Below, in pieces: positions 25,853-35,445 of a stretch of DNA of 64,000 nt (positions are counted from its first letter, which is position 1; the number at the start of each line of letters is the position of its first letter). The translations under genes were made by a program, and so were the position numbers. The DNA is from Clostridium ragsdalei P11 (GTDB lineage Bacteria > Bacillota > Clostridia > Clostridiales > Clostridiaceae): contig NZ_LROS01000017.1 in assembly GCF_001675165.1 (NCBI RefSeq), positions 1 to 64,000 of the forward strand, in the 5' to 3' direction. Below the pieces are notes generated by a model. The model saw only the letters and a program-made list of their open reading frames with translations, ran no database searches and was not told where the DNA came from.

Positions 25853-27751
25853 TTAAGAAAAATTAATTTGATATTTTTTTATCTTTGTGTACAAAGTACT
25901 TCTATTTATTCCTAAAATTTTAGAAGCTTTTGACATATTATGATTACAATTATTTATACAATTTATTATTGCTTTTTTTTCCCATTCTTCTAATGAGCAC
26001 ATATCATACTTAAGGTTTGTAGTACAAGGACTAGTTTGCTTATTTACTGAAAGATTATTTTGAAAGTCAAAAGATGTATTTCCATTCATATTTACAATGT
26101 TCTCAATACAATTTTCTAATTCTCTAACATTTCCAGGCCAATTATGGTTTAAAAGCTTTTGATATATATCAGGTCTTACTATTGGAATGGATTTTTTAAG
26201 TTTAAAAGCTTTTATTTTTAAAAAATAATCTATTAGTACTTTAATATCCATATCTCTTTCCCGCAGTGGTGGTACATATATAGGTATTACATTTAGCCTG
26301 TAGTATAGGTCTTCGCGAAAAGTTCCTTTTTTTATCTTTTCTCTTAAATTTTTGTTGGTAGCCGCTATAATTCTTACATCTATTTTGATGCATTTATTTC
26401 CACCTATTCTCGTAATGCAGTTTTCTTGGAGAACCCTTAAGAGATTTACTTGCATATCTAAAGGCATTTCTCCAATTTCATCTAAAAATAAAGTACCACC
26501 ATTTGCAAGTTCAAATTTTCCTGCACGTCCTCCACGTTTTGCACCTGTAAATGATCCATCTTCATATCCGAACAATTCACTTTCTATTAGATTCTTTGGT
26601 ATGGCACCGCAGTTTATTGCTATAAAACTTTTGTTTTTTCTATTACTGTCATTGTGAATTGATTGTGCAATAAGTTCTTTTCCTGTACCACTTTCACCTT
26701 GAATTAATACAGTAGAAGGACTGTTAGATATATTTTTTAACTGTTCTTTTAAATTTATCATTTTTTCGCTGTTACCAATTATATCATCAAATGTGTAAGC
26801 AGCAGATCCACTTGTATATTTGTTAACCAAGTTATATACATTTTGTATGTCTTTAAATATAACTACCATACCAGTTACAATATTACTTTTGTCTTTTATA
26901 GGATATACATTTAAATTAAACCTTTTCTTCTCATCCGAATATAAAATTTCCTTATCTGCATACACATTTCCTGATTTGAGTTCATCAAGTATATACTGCC
27001 ATATATGTAAAACTTTATGAACATTTTTATCTATAATATCTTTTTGGTTTATGTCGAGGAGACTACAAGCACTGTTATTTATAGCCTTGACTATTCCGCT
27101 ATTATCTACAGCAAAAATTCCAAAATCCATGGAATTCATGATTTTATTTAAGTATTGGTATGCTTTAAATAATTCATTTTGAGACTTATTTAATTTTAAG
27201 TGATTTTCAATGGACTTTACTGCTGATACAACAAGACCCAATGTATGGGGATGAGCCAATTGACGTTTTCCAGTTAAAGTTAAACATCCGATTATATCTC
27301 CCTGTTCGTTATGTATGACAGATGCAGAGCAGGTATAAATCTGAAAAGTATTTATAAAATGTTCTTTGCCTGAAAGTTGAACTGACAAATTTTCAAAAAG
27401 AGCAGTTCCTGCTGCATTTGTACCTGCACTTTTTTCACTCAAATCAACACCTTCTGCTATTCCAGCCTTTGCTTGCTCCATTACAATATCTTTGTCACCT
27501 ATGATAGTTAATACAATTCCATTTTTGTCTGTGAGATATAATGAGAAACCTGATCCACTTAAAAAATCATAAAGTATTTCCATAAATGGTTTTGCTATTT
27601 TTATAATATCGTTGTTTTCTTTTATTAAGTTGTCCAATTCTTTGCGACTAAGTGTTCGTTTAGGTCTTGGTATACCTTTTTCTATATGGTATTTAATGCA
27701 TCTATTAAGAGATCTACTGACTATTTCACTATGAGTAAATGGTTTAAACAT
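25853..27751 (-). CDS. Sigma-54 enhancer-binding activator, AcoR-like, copy 1
   Basis: A 632-aa activator. It has an N-terminal GAF-like sensor (about 60-190), a PAS domain (about 205-310) and a central AAA+ domain with Walker A GESGTGKE, loop GSFTGA (usual form GAFTGA) and [12 protein letters not shown]-terminal Fis-type helix-turn-helix ends the protein ([22 protein letters not shown]). It ends 251 nt upstream of the Fe-ADH gene on the same strand, with UAS dyads and a sigma-54 promoter between. It is a close paralogue of the gene at 29294. The inducer may be an aldehyde, ketone or acetoin-like compound (inference from the AcoR family). Confidence 0.9.
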   Translation of the reverse strand: MFKPFTHSEIVSRSLNRCIKYHIEKGIPRPKRTLSRKELDNLIKENNDIIKIAKPFMEILYDFLSGSGFSLYLTDKNGIVLTIIGDKDIVMEQAKAGIAEGVDLSEKSAGTNAAGTALFENLSVQLSGKEHFINTFQIYTCSASVIHNEQGDIIGCLTLTGKRQLAHPHTLGLVVSAVKSIENHLKLNKSQNELFKAYQYLNKIMNSMDFGIFAVDNSGIVKAINNSACSLLDINQKDIIDKNVHKVLHIWQYILDELKSGNVYADKEILYSDEKKRFNLNVYPIKDKSNIVTGMVVIFKDIQNVYNLVNKYTSGSAAYTFDDIIGNSEKMINLKEQLKNISNSPSTVLIQGESGTGKELIAQSIHNDSNRKNKSFIAINCGAIPKNLIESELFGYEDGSFTGAKRGGRAGKFELANGGTLFLDEIGEMPLDMQVNLLRVLQENCITRIGGNKCIKIDVRIIAATNKNLREKIKKGTFREDLYYRLNVIPIYVPPLRERDMDIKVLIDYFLKIKAFKLKKSIPIVRPDIYQKLLNHNWPGNVRELENCIENIVNMNGNTSFDFQNNLSVNKQTSPCTTNLKYDMCSLEEWEKKAIINCINNCNHNMSKASKILGINRSTLYTKIKKYQINFS

Positions 27752-27952
27752 TATTAGATTACCTTCCTTTTTATATAAATAGCTTTATCTTAGGTTATTA
27801 TTATAATTATATTTATTTTAAAATTATAATATATAATTTTATCATAATTTAGGTGTATATGTTGACTTACTCATAGTAAATATTAATTATGAATCGGATT
27901 GATTATTTTTTGTATCTATAAGAAAGGAAGTCTCTTGTCCGATGTTTTAAGT

Positions 27953-27989
27953 AAAAACTGCCGCATTTTGTTAATGCAACAGTTTTTTT
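27953..27989. terminator. Terminator after the zinc alcohol dehydrogenase
   Basis: AAAAACTG and CAGTTTTTTT, with inner pairs CGCATT/AATGC, form a hairpin with T runs on both strands. It ends the leftward dehydrogenase transcript. Confidence 0.8.
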
Positions 27990-27999
27990 ATATGAATTT

Positions 28000-29055
28000 T
28001 TAGAATGTAACTACTGATTTAATTAAATCTTTTGGCTTATTTTTCATAAGCAAAAGGGCCTTTTCAATATTTTCTGCACCATCAAATACATGAGTAACAA
28101 GTTTGCTCAAATCAACACGTTTATATAGAACAAGGTCTCTTAGCATTTCCATTCTAAGACGTCCGCCGGGACATAACCCTCCTCTTATAGTTTTGTGAGC
28201 CATGCCGCAGCCCCATTGAACACGAGGTATTGGCAAAGTATCACCGCTTCCATGGTAGTTGATGTTAGAAATTACGCCGCCAGGTTTAACCATAGTTACT
28301 GCTTGTGCTAGTGTTTCAGCACCACCGCCTGCCATGATTACACGGTCTACACCTTTACCATGAGTTAAGTCCATTATTTGTTCAACTATATCACCATTTT
28401 TATAATTTACAATATCAGTTGCTCCATAAAATTTAGCTGTTTCAACACAAACGGGTCTGCTTCCAACACCGATAATTCTACCTGCTCCTCGAAGTTTGGA
28501 ACCGGCTATTCCCATTAATCCAACAGCTCCTATACCAATTACGACAACACTGGAACCCATTTTTATGTCAGCAAGTTCTGCCCCATGAAAACCAGTAGTC
28601 ATCATGTCTGTCATCATAACTGCACTTTCTAAAGGTATTTCATCTGGAAGTATTGCAAGATTCATATCTGCATCGTTTACATGAAAGTAATCTGCAAATA
28701 CACCGTCTTTAAAATTGGAAAACTTCCATCCTGCAAGCATACCGTTTGAATGCTGTTGAAAACCAGCTTGGACTTCTAAGGATCTCCAGTCAGGTGTTGT
28801 GCATGGTACGATAACTCTATCGCCAACTTTAAAATCTTTAACTTCACTGCCAACTTCAGCTATTTCACCTACAGCTTCGTGACCTAAAATCATATTTTCC
28901 CTATTACCAAGTGCTCCTTCAAAAACCGTATGTATATCTGATGTACATGGGGATACAGCTAGAGGATGTACAATCGCATCATAAGGACCTGGTACTGGGT
29001 TTTTCTTTTCAATCCATCCTAACTTGTTAATACCTAACATTGCAAAACCTTTCAT
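28000..29055 (-). CDS. NADP-dependent primary-secondary alcohol dehydrogenase (zinc MDR)
   Basis: A 351-aa zinc-dependent medium-chain dehydrogenase, reducing ketones and aldehydes such as acetone, acetoin and acetaldehyde. It very closely resembles the sADH known in C. autoethanogenum/C. ljungdahlii and C. beijerinckii (memory, not a search). Catalytic-zinc residues lie in CTSDIHT (Cys37), GHEAVGE (His59) and, by family alignment, an Asp in MMTDMMTTGFHG. The Rossmann motif is GIGAVGLMG, followed by GSRP, the NADPH-specificity signature. It has a sigma-54 promoter upstream and its own activator gene beyond. Confidence 0.95.
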   Translation of the reverse strand: MKGFAMLGINKLGWIEKKNPVPGPYDAIVHPLAVSPCTSDIHTVFEGALGNRENMILGHEAVGEIAEVGSEVKDFKVGDRVIVPCTTPDWRSLEVQAGFQQHSNGMLAGWKFSNFKDGVFADYFHVNDADMNLAILPDEIPLESAVMMTDMMTTGFHGAELADIKMGSSVVVIGIGAVGLMGIAGSKLRGAGRIIGVGSRPVCVETAKFYGATDIVNYKNGDIVEQIMDLTHGKGVDRVIMAGGGAETLAQAVTMVKPGGVISNINYHGSGDTLPIPRVQWGCGMAHKTIRGGLCPGGRLRMEMLRDLVLYKRVDLSKLVTHVFDGAENIEKALLLMKNKPKDLIKSVVTF

Positions 29056-29133
29056 AATAGAACCTCCTAATAAATTAAATTTAAAAATTTTAGTAAATAA
29101 AATGGCATATTTAAATATCTATTTAAATATATA

Positions 29134-29150
29134 AGCAAATGTTGTGCCAG
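29134..29150 (-). promoter_or_regulatory. Sigma-54 (-24/-12) promoter for zinc ADH
   Basis: Minus-strand reading CTGGCACAACATTTGCTTAT, a match to TGGCAC-N5-TTGC, about 80 nt before the dehydrogenase ATG. The flanking words are also shared with the promoter at 25696-25712, showing the whole control region was duplicated. Confidence 0.88.
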
Positions 29151-29293
29151 TATAGTTTTTATCATGAAAATGTTGAATTTAGGGGGCGGAGGCTTTATAA
29201 GGTTAATATAGATAATTAAAAAATGCTGTAAAAACCAACATTTTTTAAGAAAATAATGTTGCTTTTTACGACAAAGTTGTGTTTACATACACT

Positions 29294-31192
29294 TTAAGAA
29301 AAATTAATTTGATATTTTTTTATCTTTGTATACAAAGTACTTCTATTTATCCCTAGAATTTTAGAAGCTTTTGCAATGTTACCATTACAATTATTCATAC
29401 AATTTATTATTGCTTCTTTTTCCAACTCCTTTAATGAACATATATCATATTTAAATTTTGTAGTACAAGGATTAGTTTGCTTATTTGCTGAAATACTATT
29501 TTCGAAGTTGAAAGATGTATTTCCATTCATATTTACGATATTTTCAATACAATTTTCTAATTCTCTCACATTTCCGGGCCAATTATAATTTAAGAGCTTT
29601 TGATATATATCAGGTCTTACTATTGGAATGTTTTTTTTAAGTTTAAAAGCTTTTATCTTTAAAAAATAGTTTATCAGTATTTTAATATCCATATCTCTTT
29701 CCCGCAGTGGAGGTACATATATAGGTATTACATTTAGTCTATAGTATAAATCTTCACGAAAAGTTCCTTTATGTATTTCTTCCCTCAAATTTTTATTAGT
29801 AGCGGCAATGATTCTTATATCTATTTTTACACATCTGTTCCCGCCTATTCTTGTGATACAGTTTTCCTGAAGAACTCTTAAAAGATTTACTTGCATATCT
29901 AAAGGCATTTCCCCAATTTCATCTAAAAATAAAGTACCACCATTTGCAAGTTCAAATTTTCCTGCACGCCCTCCATGTTTTGCACCTGTGAATGATCCAT
30001 CTTCATATCCAAATAATTCACTTTCTATTAAATTTTTGGGTATGGCACCGCAATTTATTGCTATAAAACTGTTGTTTTTTCTGCTGCTGTCATTGTGGAT
30101 GGACTGGGCAATAAGTTCTTTCCCTGTACCGCTTTCGCCTTGAATTAGTACAGTGGAAGGACTGTTAGATATACTTTTTAACTGTTTTTTTAAATTTATC
30201 ATTTTTTCACTGCTGCCAATTATATCATCAAATGTGTAAGTAGCAGATCCACTTGTGTATTTGTTAACCAAGTTGTATACATTTTGTATATCTTTAAATG
30301 TAACTACCATACCAGTTACGGTATTACTTTTATCCCTTATAGGATATACATTTAAATTAAATCTTCTTCTTTTATCCGAATATAAAATTTCTTTATCTTC
30401 ATATGAGTTTCCTGATTTAAGTTCATTAAGTATATATTGCCAATTATATAAAACTTTATATGCATTTTTATCTATAATATCTTTTTGGTTTATATAAAGC
30501 ATATTACATGCACTGTTATTTATAGCTTTAATGATTCCATTGTTATCTACAGCTAAGATTCCAAAATCTATGGAATTCATGATTTTGTTTAAGTATTGAT
30601 AGGCTTTAAATAATTCATTTTGAGATTTATTTAATTTTAAGTGATTTTCAATGGATTTTACTGCTGCTACAACGAGACCCAATGTATGTGGATGAGCCAA
30701 TTGACGTTTCCCAGTTAGATTTAGACATCCGATTATATTTCCTTGCTCGTTATGTATGACAGATGCAGAGCAGGTACAAATCTGAAAAATATTTATAAAG
30801 TGTTCTTTGCCCGAAACTTGAACTGACAAATTTTCAAAAAGAGCAGTTCCTATTGCATTTGTACCAGCACTTTTTTCACTCATATCAGCACCTTCTACAA
30901 TTCCAGCTTTTGCTTGCTCTATTAATATATCTTTGTCACCTATAATAGTTAATACAATTCCATTTTTGTCTGTAAGATATAATGAAAAACCTGATCCATT
31001 TAGAAAATCATAAAGTATTTCCATAAATGGTCTTGCTATTTCTATAATATAGCTGTTTTCTTTTATTAAGTTGTCCAATTCTTTACGGTTAAGATTTCGT
31101 TTAGGCTTTGGGATACCTTTTTCCATATGATATTTAATGCACCTATTAAGAGACCTACTAACTAGTTCATTATGAGTAGATGATTTAAACAT
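29294..31192 (-). CDS. Sigma-54 enhancer-binding activator, AcoR-like, copy 2
   Basis: A 632-aa paralogue of the gene at 25853, identical in length and nearly collinear. It has the same GAF-PAS-AAA+-Fis layout, with Walker [15 protein letters not shown] and [25 protein letters not shown]. Differences concentrate in the PAS and C-terminal linker regions, so the two may sense different ligands. It lies immediately upstream of the zinc dehydrogenase it should activate. Even the untranslated AAGGAAGGTAATCTAATA before the start is the same in both copies. Confidence 0.9.
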   Translation of the reverse strand: MFKSSTHNELVSRSLNRCIKYHMEKGIPKPKRNLNRKELDNLIKENSYIIEIARPFMEILYDFLNGSGFSLYLTDKNGIVLTIIGDKDILIEQAKAGIVEGADMSEKSAGTNAIGTALFENLSVQVSGKEHFINIFQICTCSASVIHNEQGNIIGCLNLTGKRQLAHPHTLGLVVAAVKSIENHLKLNKSQNELFKAYQYLNKIMNSIDFGILAVDNNGIIKAINNSACNMLYINQKDIIDKNAYKVLYNWQYILNELKSGNSYEDKEILYSDKRRRFNLNVYPIRDKSNTVTGMVVTFKDIQNVYNLVNKYTSGSATYTFDDIIGSSEKMINLKKQLKSISNSPSTVLIQGESGTGKELIAQSIHNDSSRKNNSFIAINCGAIPKNLIESELFGYEDGSFTGAKHGGRAGKFELANGGTLFLDEIGEMPLDMQVNLLRVLQENCITRIGGNRCVKIDIRIIAATNKNLREEIHKGTFREDLYYRLNVIPIYVPPLRERDMDIKILINYFLKIKAFKLKKNIPIVRPDIYQKLLNYNWPGNVRELENCIENIVNMNGNTSFNFENSISANKQTNPCTTKFKYDICSLKELEKEAIINCMNNCNGNIAKASKILGINRSTLYTKIKKYQINFS

Positions 31193-31353
31193 TATTAGAT
31201 TACCTTCCTTTGTATATCATAAATAACTTTATACTAGTGTATTAATTTATAGTTATATTTATTTTGAAATTATAATATATAATTTTATCATAACTTGGGC
31301 GTAAATGTTAATTTATTCACAGTAGATATTAATTAAAATTTCCAATATTTTTA

Positions 31354-31401
31354 TTGACATATAATATATTAGCAGCATAATATATTACATATAATATATT
31401 A
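31354..31401 (+). promoter_or_regulatory. Promoter with repeated CATATAATATATTA operators
   Basis: TTGACA at 31354-31359 is followed about 17 nt on by a CATAAT/TAATAT -10. CATATAATATATTA occurs twice, 30 nt apart (about 31358 and 31388), with a third partial copy between. Self-complementary AT words of this sort suit a PadR-family autoregulator, encoded just downstream. Confidence 0.55.
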
Positions 31402-31442
31402 TACTACTAATATATAATTTTATTTTTTAGGAGGTACTATTA

Positions 31443-31961
31443 ATGTCAACAAAACATGCTATATTAGGTTTACTTAATGAAAGGCCAATGTATGGCTATG
31501 AAATAAAAAAGGAATTTGAAAAATCGGTAAGTTGTATTTGGTCCATAAACATTGGTCAACTTTATACTTTATTAAAAAAGATGGAAAATGAAAATGAAAT
31601 AGTGAAGCAGGAAATATCTCAAAAAAATAGACCAGATAAATTTGTTTATACAATTGCAGATAAAGGCAAAAATGAGCTATATAAGTGGTTATCAGAACCA
31701 GTCGTGATGAGACAAACCAAGGATGAATTTTATTTAAAAATGATGTTTCTTACACAGATCCAAAATGAGGATGCAAAAAAGTACATAGATAAACAAATAG
31801 ATATCATAGAAAAGCAACTAAATGAATTTAATAAGATAAAAAATATTAATAAGACAAAAAGAAATAAATTTATGGATATACTTTTGGAAGCTTCAATTAT
31901 GCATTTTGAAGTAGATATTCAATGGTTAAATATTTATAAAGAGAGGATGGGTCTATTATGA
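31443..31961 (+). CDS. PadR-family transcriptional regulator
   Basis: A 172-aa PadR regulator. The N-terminal winged helix starts STKHAILGLLNERPMYGYEIKK, with the wing region IGQLYTLLKKMENENEIVKQE. The C-terminal Vir_act_alpha_C helices run from about 95 to 170. An AGGAGG site precedes the ATG. It overlaps the next gene by ATGA, a usual arrangement in which PadR controls an adjacent membrane protein or transporter. Confidence 0.9.
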   Translation: MSTKHAILGLLNERPMYGYEIKKEFEKSVSCIWSINIGQLYTLLKKMENENEIVKQEISQKNRPDKFVYTIADKGKNELYKWLSEPVVMRQTKDEFYLKMMFLTQIQNEDAKKYIDKQIDIIEKQLNEFNKIKNINKTKRNKFMDILLEASIMHFEVDIQWLNIYKERMGLL

Positions 31962-32836
31962 AAAAAGTTATAATTTTATCACTAAAAGTAATTTTGTTAA
32001 TTACAATAATGTTTATAAGTATGGCAGTTTCGTCTATACTTATTGGAGTTAAACATGGTCCTGAGTCTACAGAGAATACAGTTATACCAGTATTAATTTA
32101 TTGTATTCTAAATACAATAATATTAACCTTGTTTATTGTTAAATCCAAATTGAGAAGTTATAAGCTTGTAGCAGTTAGTTTTATCATTTTTTGGGGAACA
32201 CAATATTTTATGACTCAAATAGAAACTTTGTATTTCAATAGTGCTGTAAAAATGCCTTTAGAAGAATTAATAAGAAATGTTACTTCAGGTGCCCTATACA
32301 TATTTGTATTTTCGTTGTTGGCAGTTTTAATTCTTGGAAAATTTAAAGGAGAAACAAATTCCCAATATAGTAATCTTAAAATAAAAACCACCATTATAAG
32401 TTCAATTCCAAATATGATACTCTTATCCGTTGCTTATGTTATCATTTATTTTGTATTTGGATATTTTGTTGCATGGCAATTTGCCGATTTGAGATATTAT
32501 TATACTGGGAGTACACATATCATGAGTTTTTTCACACATATGTCAAGCCAAGATCCGATGATAATTTTATTTCAGTTATTTAGAGGATTTTTATGGTCTA
32601 TCTTAGCTGGTATAATAATTTATTCATTAGATATTGAAGATTGGCTGACTTATATAGCAACAGGATTAATTTTTAGCATATTAATAACGTCTGCATTAAT
32701 ATTTCCCAATTCTTATATGCCAGTATCAGTTCGAATAGGACATTCTTTTGAATTATCGACTTCTATGTTTACATTTGGAGTTATATCAGTAATTATTTTA
32801 AAAAATAAATTGGCAATAAACCAATTGAATTCATAA
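31958..32836 (+). CDS. Polytopic membrane protein of unknown function
   Basis: A 292-aa protein with about seven hydrophobic segments and no recognised transporter signature. The N-terminus (KKVIILSLKVILLITIMF) is a signal-anchor-like helix. It is coupled to the PadR gene by a 4-nt overlap, so it is the most likely PadR-controlled effector, perhaps for drug or envelope stress. No ATPase partner is adjacent. Confidence 0.75.
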   Translation: MKKVIILSLKVILLITIMFISMAVSSILIGVKHGPESTENTVIPVLIYCILNTIILTLFIVKSKLRSYKLVAVSFIIFWGTQYFMTQIETLYFNSAVKMPLEELIRNVTSGALYIFVFSLLAVLILGKFKGETNSQYSNLKIKTTIISSIPNMILLSVAYVIIYFVFGYFVAWQFADLRYYYTGSTHIMSFFTHMSSQDPMIILFQLFRGFLWSILAGIIIYSLDIEDWLTYIATGLIFSILITSALIFPNSYMPVSVRIGHSFELSTSMFTFGVISVIILKNKLAINQLNS

Positions 32837-32862
32837 ATTTTTTATTTTGGTTACTAACTAAG

Positions 32863-32896
32863 AACATATGATGGATATTAGTTCCACCATATGGTT
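32863..32896 (+). terminator. Terminator after the PadR operon
   Basis: ACATATGATGGA and TCCACCATATGGT form an imperfect stem followed by TTATTATTTTTG. Confidence 0.55.
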
Positions 32897-33088
32897 TATT
32901 ATTTTTGCCCATCAAATTTTTCTATTCCCTTATAATTTTCATCTATTTTGTCATAATGCTACAATTAAGCATATATTAAGCTACAATAATTTTATATCGA
33001 AAAACAATAAAAAAATATTGTATTTTAATAAAAATTAATATATAATACAATAAAATATAAAATTTATACAAGGGGGAGAGTATGGATA

Positions 33089-33853
33089 ATGGGGAGAAAG
33101 TATATCAAAATATTTAGAAACTGTGTATTAGCTGTAATTTGTATAGTACTTGTAGTATTTATATTTATACCAGAGTATGTTATGTGTTTTTTCTCAAGAG
33201 ATTTCTATTTTAGAGAATATGTAAAAGGTAGTGAAAAGATTTATTTTTTAGGAACGTATCACAACATGACGTTAGATTCAACACCTTATTCCTACTTAAA
33301 TTTAAAATCAGTTATTGAAAATTTAAGACCAGATTTACTTTTGATTGAAAGTAGACCTGAACAATTAAAAAATGGTAATTTTGCAGATGGACCAGGTGAG
33401 ATGCTTTATTCTCATTTAACAGCAAATAAGCTTGGTATTGTAGTAAAAGGTGTAGATTGGTGGTCAGATTCTGGTAAAAATGTTCTAAACTCAACTAATG
33501 CTACAAGAGATGAATACATAAATAAGAATATACTAAAAGAAATTCCTTCCCATAAAAAAGTGTTGATATTGATGGGTAATGCACATGTAACACTTGAAGA
33601 GCCGAAGCTTGAATAAGCGAGGTATAAAAAGGCATTTTTTCCAGAAACTGCAAAAATTAAACTGCTTAAAGTTCACAATAAGAAACTGGTGTATCCAAAG
33701 GGAATGACTTTTTATATTAAAAAGAGAATTAATTATGAAAAAAGTTGTATAGGTACTGTATACAAGACAGATACTTTCAAAAAACAAGCTTCTATAGTAA
33801 TTCAAGAGCTTAATAGAGAAGTAAAAGTAATTGAACAGACAGGAGAAGAATAG
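33089..33853 (+). pseudogene. TraB/GumN-like gene with an in-frame stop codon
   Basis: A 255-codon frame interrupted by TAA at 33614-33616. The first part (175 aa) has an N-terminal membrane anchor and the TraB/GumN (PF01963-type) motifs FLGTYHNMTLD, LLLIESRPEQ and LILMGNAHVTLEE. After the stop the same frame stays open for 78 codons to TAG 33851-33853, giving a plausible C-terminal domain (YKKAFFPETAKIKLL and on). No frame change is needed, so this is one nonsense codon (GAA-TAA-GCG). It is either a recent pseudogene, a functional truncated protein, or a sequencing error. Confidence 0.75.
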
Positions 33854-33897
33854 ACTGTGTATTTAAGAAAGATATGATAATTGGAGGAAAAGATATT

Positions 33898-34407
33898 ATG
33901 TTTAATAATAAGGTAGATTTTAACATGAAACGTGTTGATAAATTTATAGTAAATTTTTTAATGGTAACTCTTAATATTTTTGCTATAATGGGTATGCTTG
34001 CAGTTTTTACCGTTCCTTTACTTATGGCATTACCAGAGTATTTAAAAAATTTAGCTCATATTTCAATAAAACATACTTCTTTTTTAGAGATAAATTTGAT
34101 CCTGATTTTATCTATAATTGTTGAGTTAAAAAATATAGTTGGAAGAATTAAAAAAGATAAAGTATTTTTATATGAAAATGCTGATGGATTTGTAAAGATA
34201 GGAATCTATGTTTTTTTATTTGGTGTTGTACGTCAAATAAATTATATAGTAAATGGACATTATGGAACATTATTTAGATTTGATAATGATGGTAATCTTG
34301 ACATAGATGTTTTTATATTTATAATAGTGGCATGTGTTTCTTTTGTTATCTCAGAAGTGCTGAGGAAGGCAGTAAAAATAAAAAATGAAAATGACTTAAC
34401 TATTTAG
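33898..34407 (+). CDS. DUF2975-type membrane protein, copy 1
   Basis: A 169-aa protein with about four membrane helices, resembling DUF2975 proteins usually encoded beside a small Xre-type regulator. The ATG at 33898 is chosen because TTGGAGG precedes it; an earlier ATG at 33874 overlaps that site. It ends in the same VKIKNENDLTI tail as the paralogue at 34477. It is followed by a fragment of the HTH gene rather than an intact one. Confidence 0.78.
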   Translation: MFNNKVDFNMKRVDKFIVNFLMVTLNIFAIMGMLAVFTVPLLMALPEYLKNLAHISIKHTSFLEINLILILSIIVELKNIVGRIKKDKVFLYENADGFVKIGIYVFLFGVVRQINYIVNGHYGTLFRFDNDGNLDIDVFIFIIVACVSFVISEVLRKAVKIKNENDLTI

Positions 34408-34437
34408 ATGTAGTGATGGTAAAAAATAAAATTTTTC
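34404..34437 (+). pseudogene. Collapsed remnant of the Xre-type HTH gene
   Basis: TTAGATGTAGTGATGGTAAAAAA and what follows match the start of the intact HTH gene (35024-35055) almost base for base. In the intact copy 31 nt lie between the DUF2975 stop and this segment, flanked by TTAG at both ends. Deletion between the two TTAG words would produce exactly this join. Confidence 0.7.
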
Positions 34438-34476
34438 TATAAAAATGAGTAAATTAAAGCAGGGAGATGGATAAAT

Positions 34477-34989
34477 ATGGACAATGAAAAAAGTATTATT
34501 AAATACAATTCTTTAGATTCAATTTATAAAGAGAACAATGGAGTTCTGACTTTTTTATATTTACTTCTTAATTTTTTATTAGTAATTGGAGTTTTGGGGT
34601 TAATTGGAATACCAGGACTTTTAATTTGGAATACCTTGGGTGTTACTACAAAGGTTATTGCTTTTGCTGAAATAAACTGTATAATAGCTGTATTAATAAT
34701 ATATGAGCTAAAAAATATGGTTGGCAGAATTATGGATAATAAAGTTTTTATTATCCACAATGTAAAGAGTTTTAATAGAGTAGGGGTTTATACTTTATTG
34801 TTAGGTATTGCAAATATGATAAATGATAAAATTAATGGAAATTTGAAAATAATATTTGTGTTTGATAAGTATGGTAATTTAAAGTTTGATATCTTTGCAT
34901 TTATAATGTTGTCATGTACTTTTGTTGCTATTGCTGAACTTTTAAAAAAAGCAATAAAAGTAAAAAATGAAAATGACTTAACTATTTAG
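34477..34989 (+). CDS. DUF2975-type membrane protein, copy 2
   Basis: A 170-aa paralogue of the preceding gene: same four-helix layout, shared ELKNMVGRIMDNKVF and the KVKNENDLTI tail. GGGAGATGG precedes the ATG. It is followed after 12 nt by the intact Xre-type HTH gene, the normal DUF2975-HTH pairing. Confidence 0.8.
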   Translation: MDNEKSIIKYNSLDSIYKENNGVLTFLYLLLNFLLVIGVLGLIGIPGLLIWNTLGVTTKVIAFAEINCIIAVLIIYELKNMVGRIMDNKVFIIHNVKSFNRVGVYTLLLGIANMINDKINGNLKIIFVFDKYGNLKFDIFAFIMLSCTFVAIAELLKKAIKVKNENDLTI

Positions 34990-35001
34990 GTGGGATAAAT
35001 T

Positions 35002-35208
35002 ATGGCAATTATAGTTAACTTAGATGTAGTGATGGCAAAAAACAAAATTTCCCTTTCAGAACTTGCAAATAGGGTAGGAATTACTAATGCCAATTTGTCA
35101 ATACTCAAGAATAACAAAGCAAAGGCAATAAGATTTTCAACACTTGAGGCAATTTGTCGTGAACTCAGCTGTCAACCTGCAGATTTATTAGAATATAAAA
35201 AAAAATAA
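35002..35208 (+). CDS. Small Xre/Cro-type HTH regulator
   Basis: A 68-aa protein consisting of one helix-turn-helix (KISLSELANRVGITNANLS, recognition helix ILKNNKAKAIRFSTL), ending QPADLLEYKKK. This is the YozG/HTH_26 type often beside DUF2975 genes. AGGTGGG precedes the ATG. Probable regulator of its own DUF2975 neighbour. Confidence 0.85.
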   Translation: MAIIVNLDVVMAKNKISLSELANRVGITNANLSILKNNKAKAIRFSTLEAICRELSCQPADLLEYKKK

Positions 35209-35330
35209 TTTAATACTCTTATAAAACTATTTAATAATAAGGTGTAAAATGCTAATATAATATATGGAAAATCATTAAAAAGTTTTACTATATAAATGAG
35301 TAAATTAGAGCAGGAGGAAGGAATTTTAAA

Positions 35331-35399
35331 ATGATTTTTATGCCATTCTTGCCTGTATTTAATTTCCAAATTATTCAGGCTCTTATTGCAGACAAATAG
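35331..35399 (+). CDS. 22-aa reading frame with a strong ribosome-binding site
   Basis: AGGAGGAAGG followed 8 nt later by ATG and 22 codons: MIFMPFLPVFNFQIIQALIADK. The upstream 38 nt (AAATGAGTAAATTAGAGCAGG) repeat those before the DUF2975 copy at 34477, so this may be the stub of a third array unit. It could also act as a leader peptide for the MFS gene 46 nt on. Confidence 0.35.
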   Translation: MIFMPFLPVFNFQIIQALIADK

Positions 35400-35445
35400 A
35401 TTTATTGTATTTTACAGTTAAAAATACGATAAGGAGAATTTTAAA

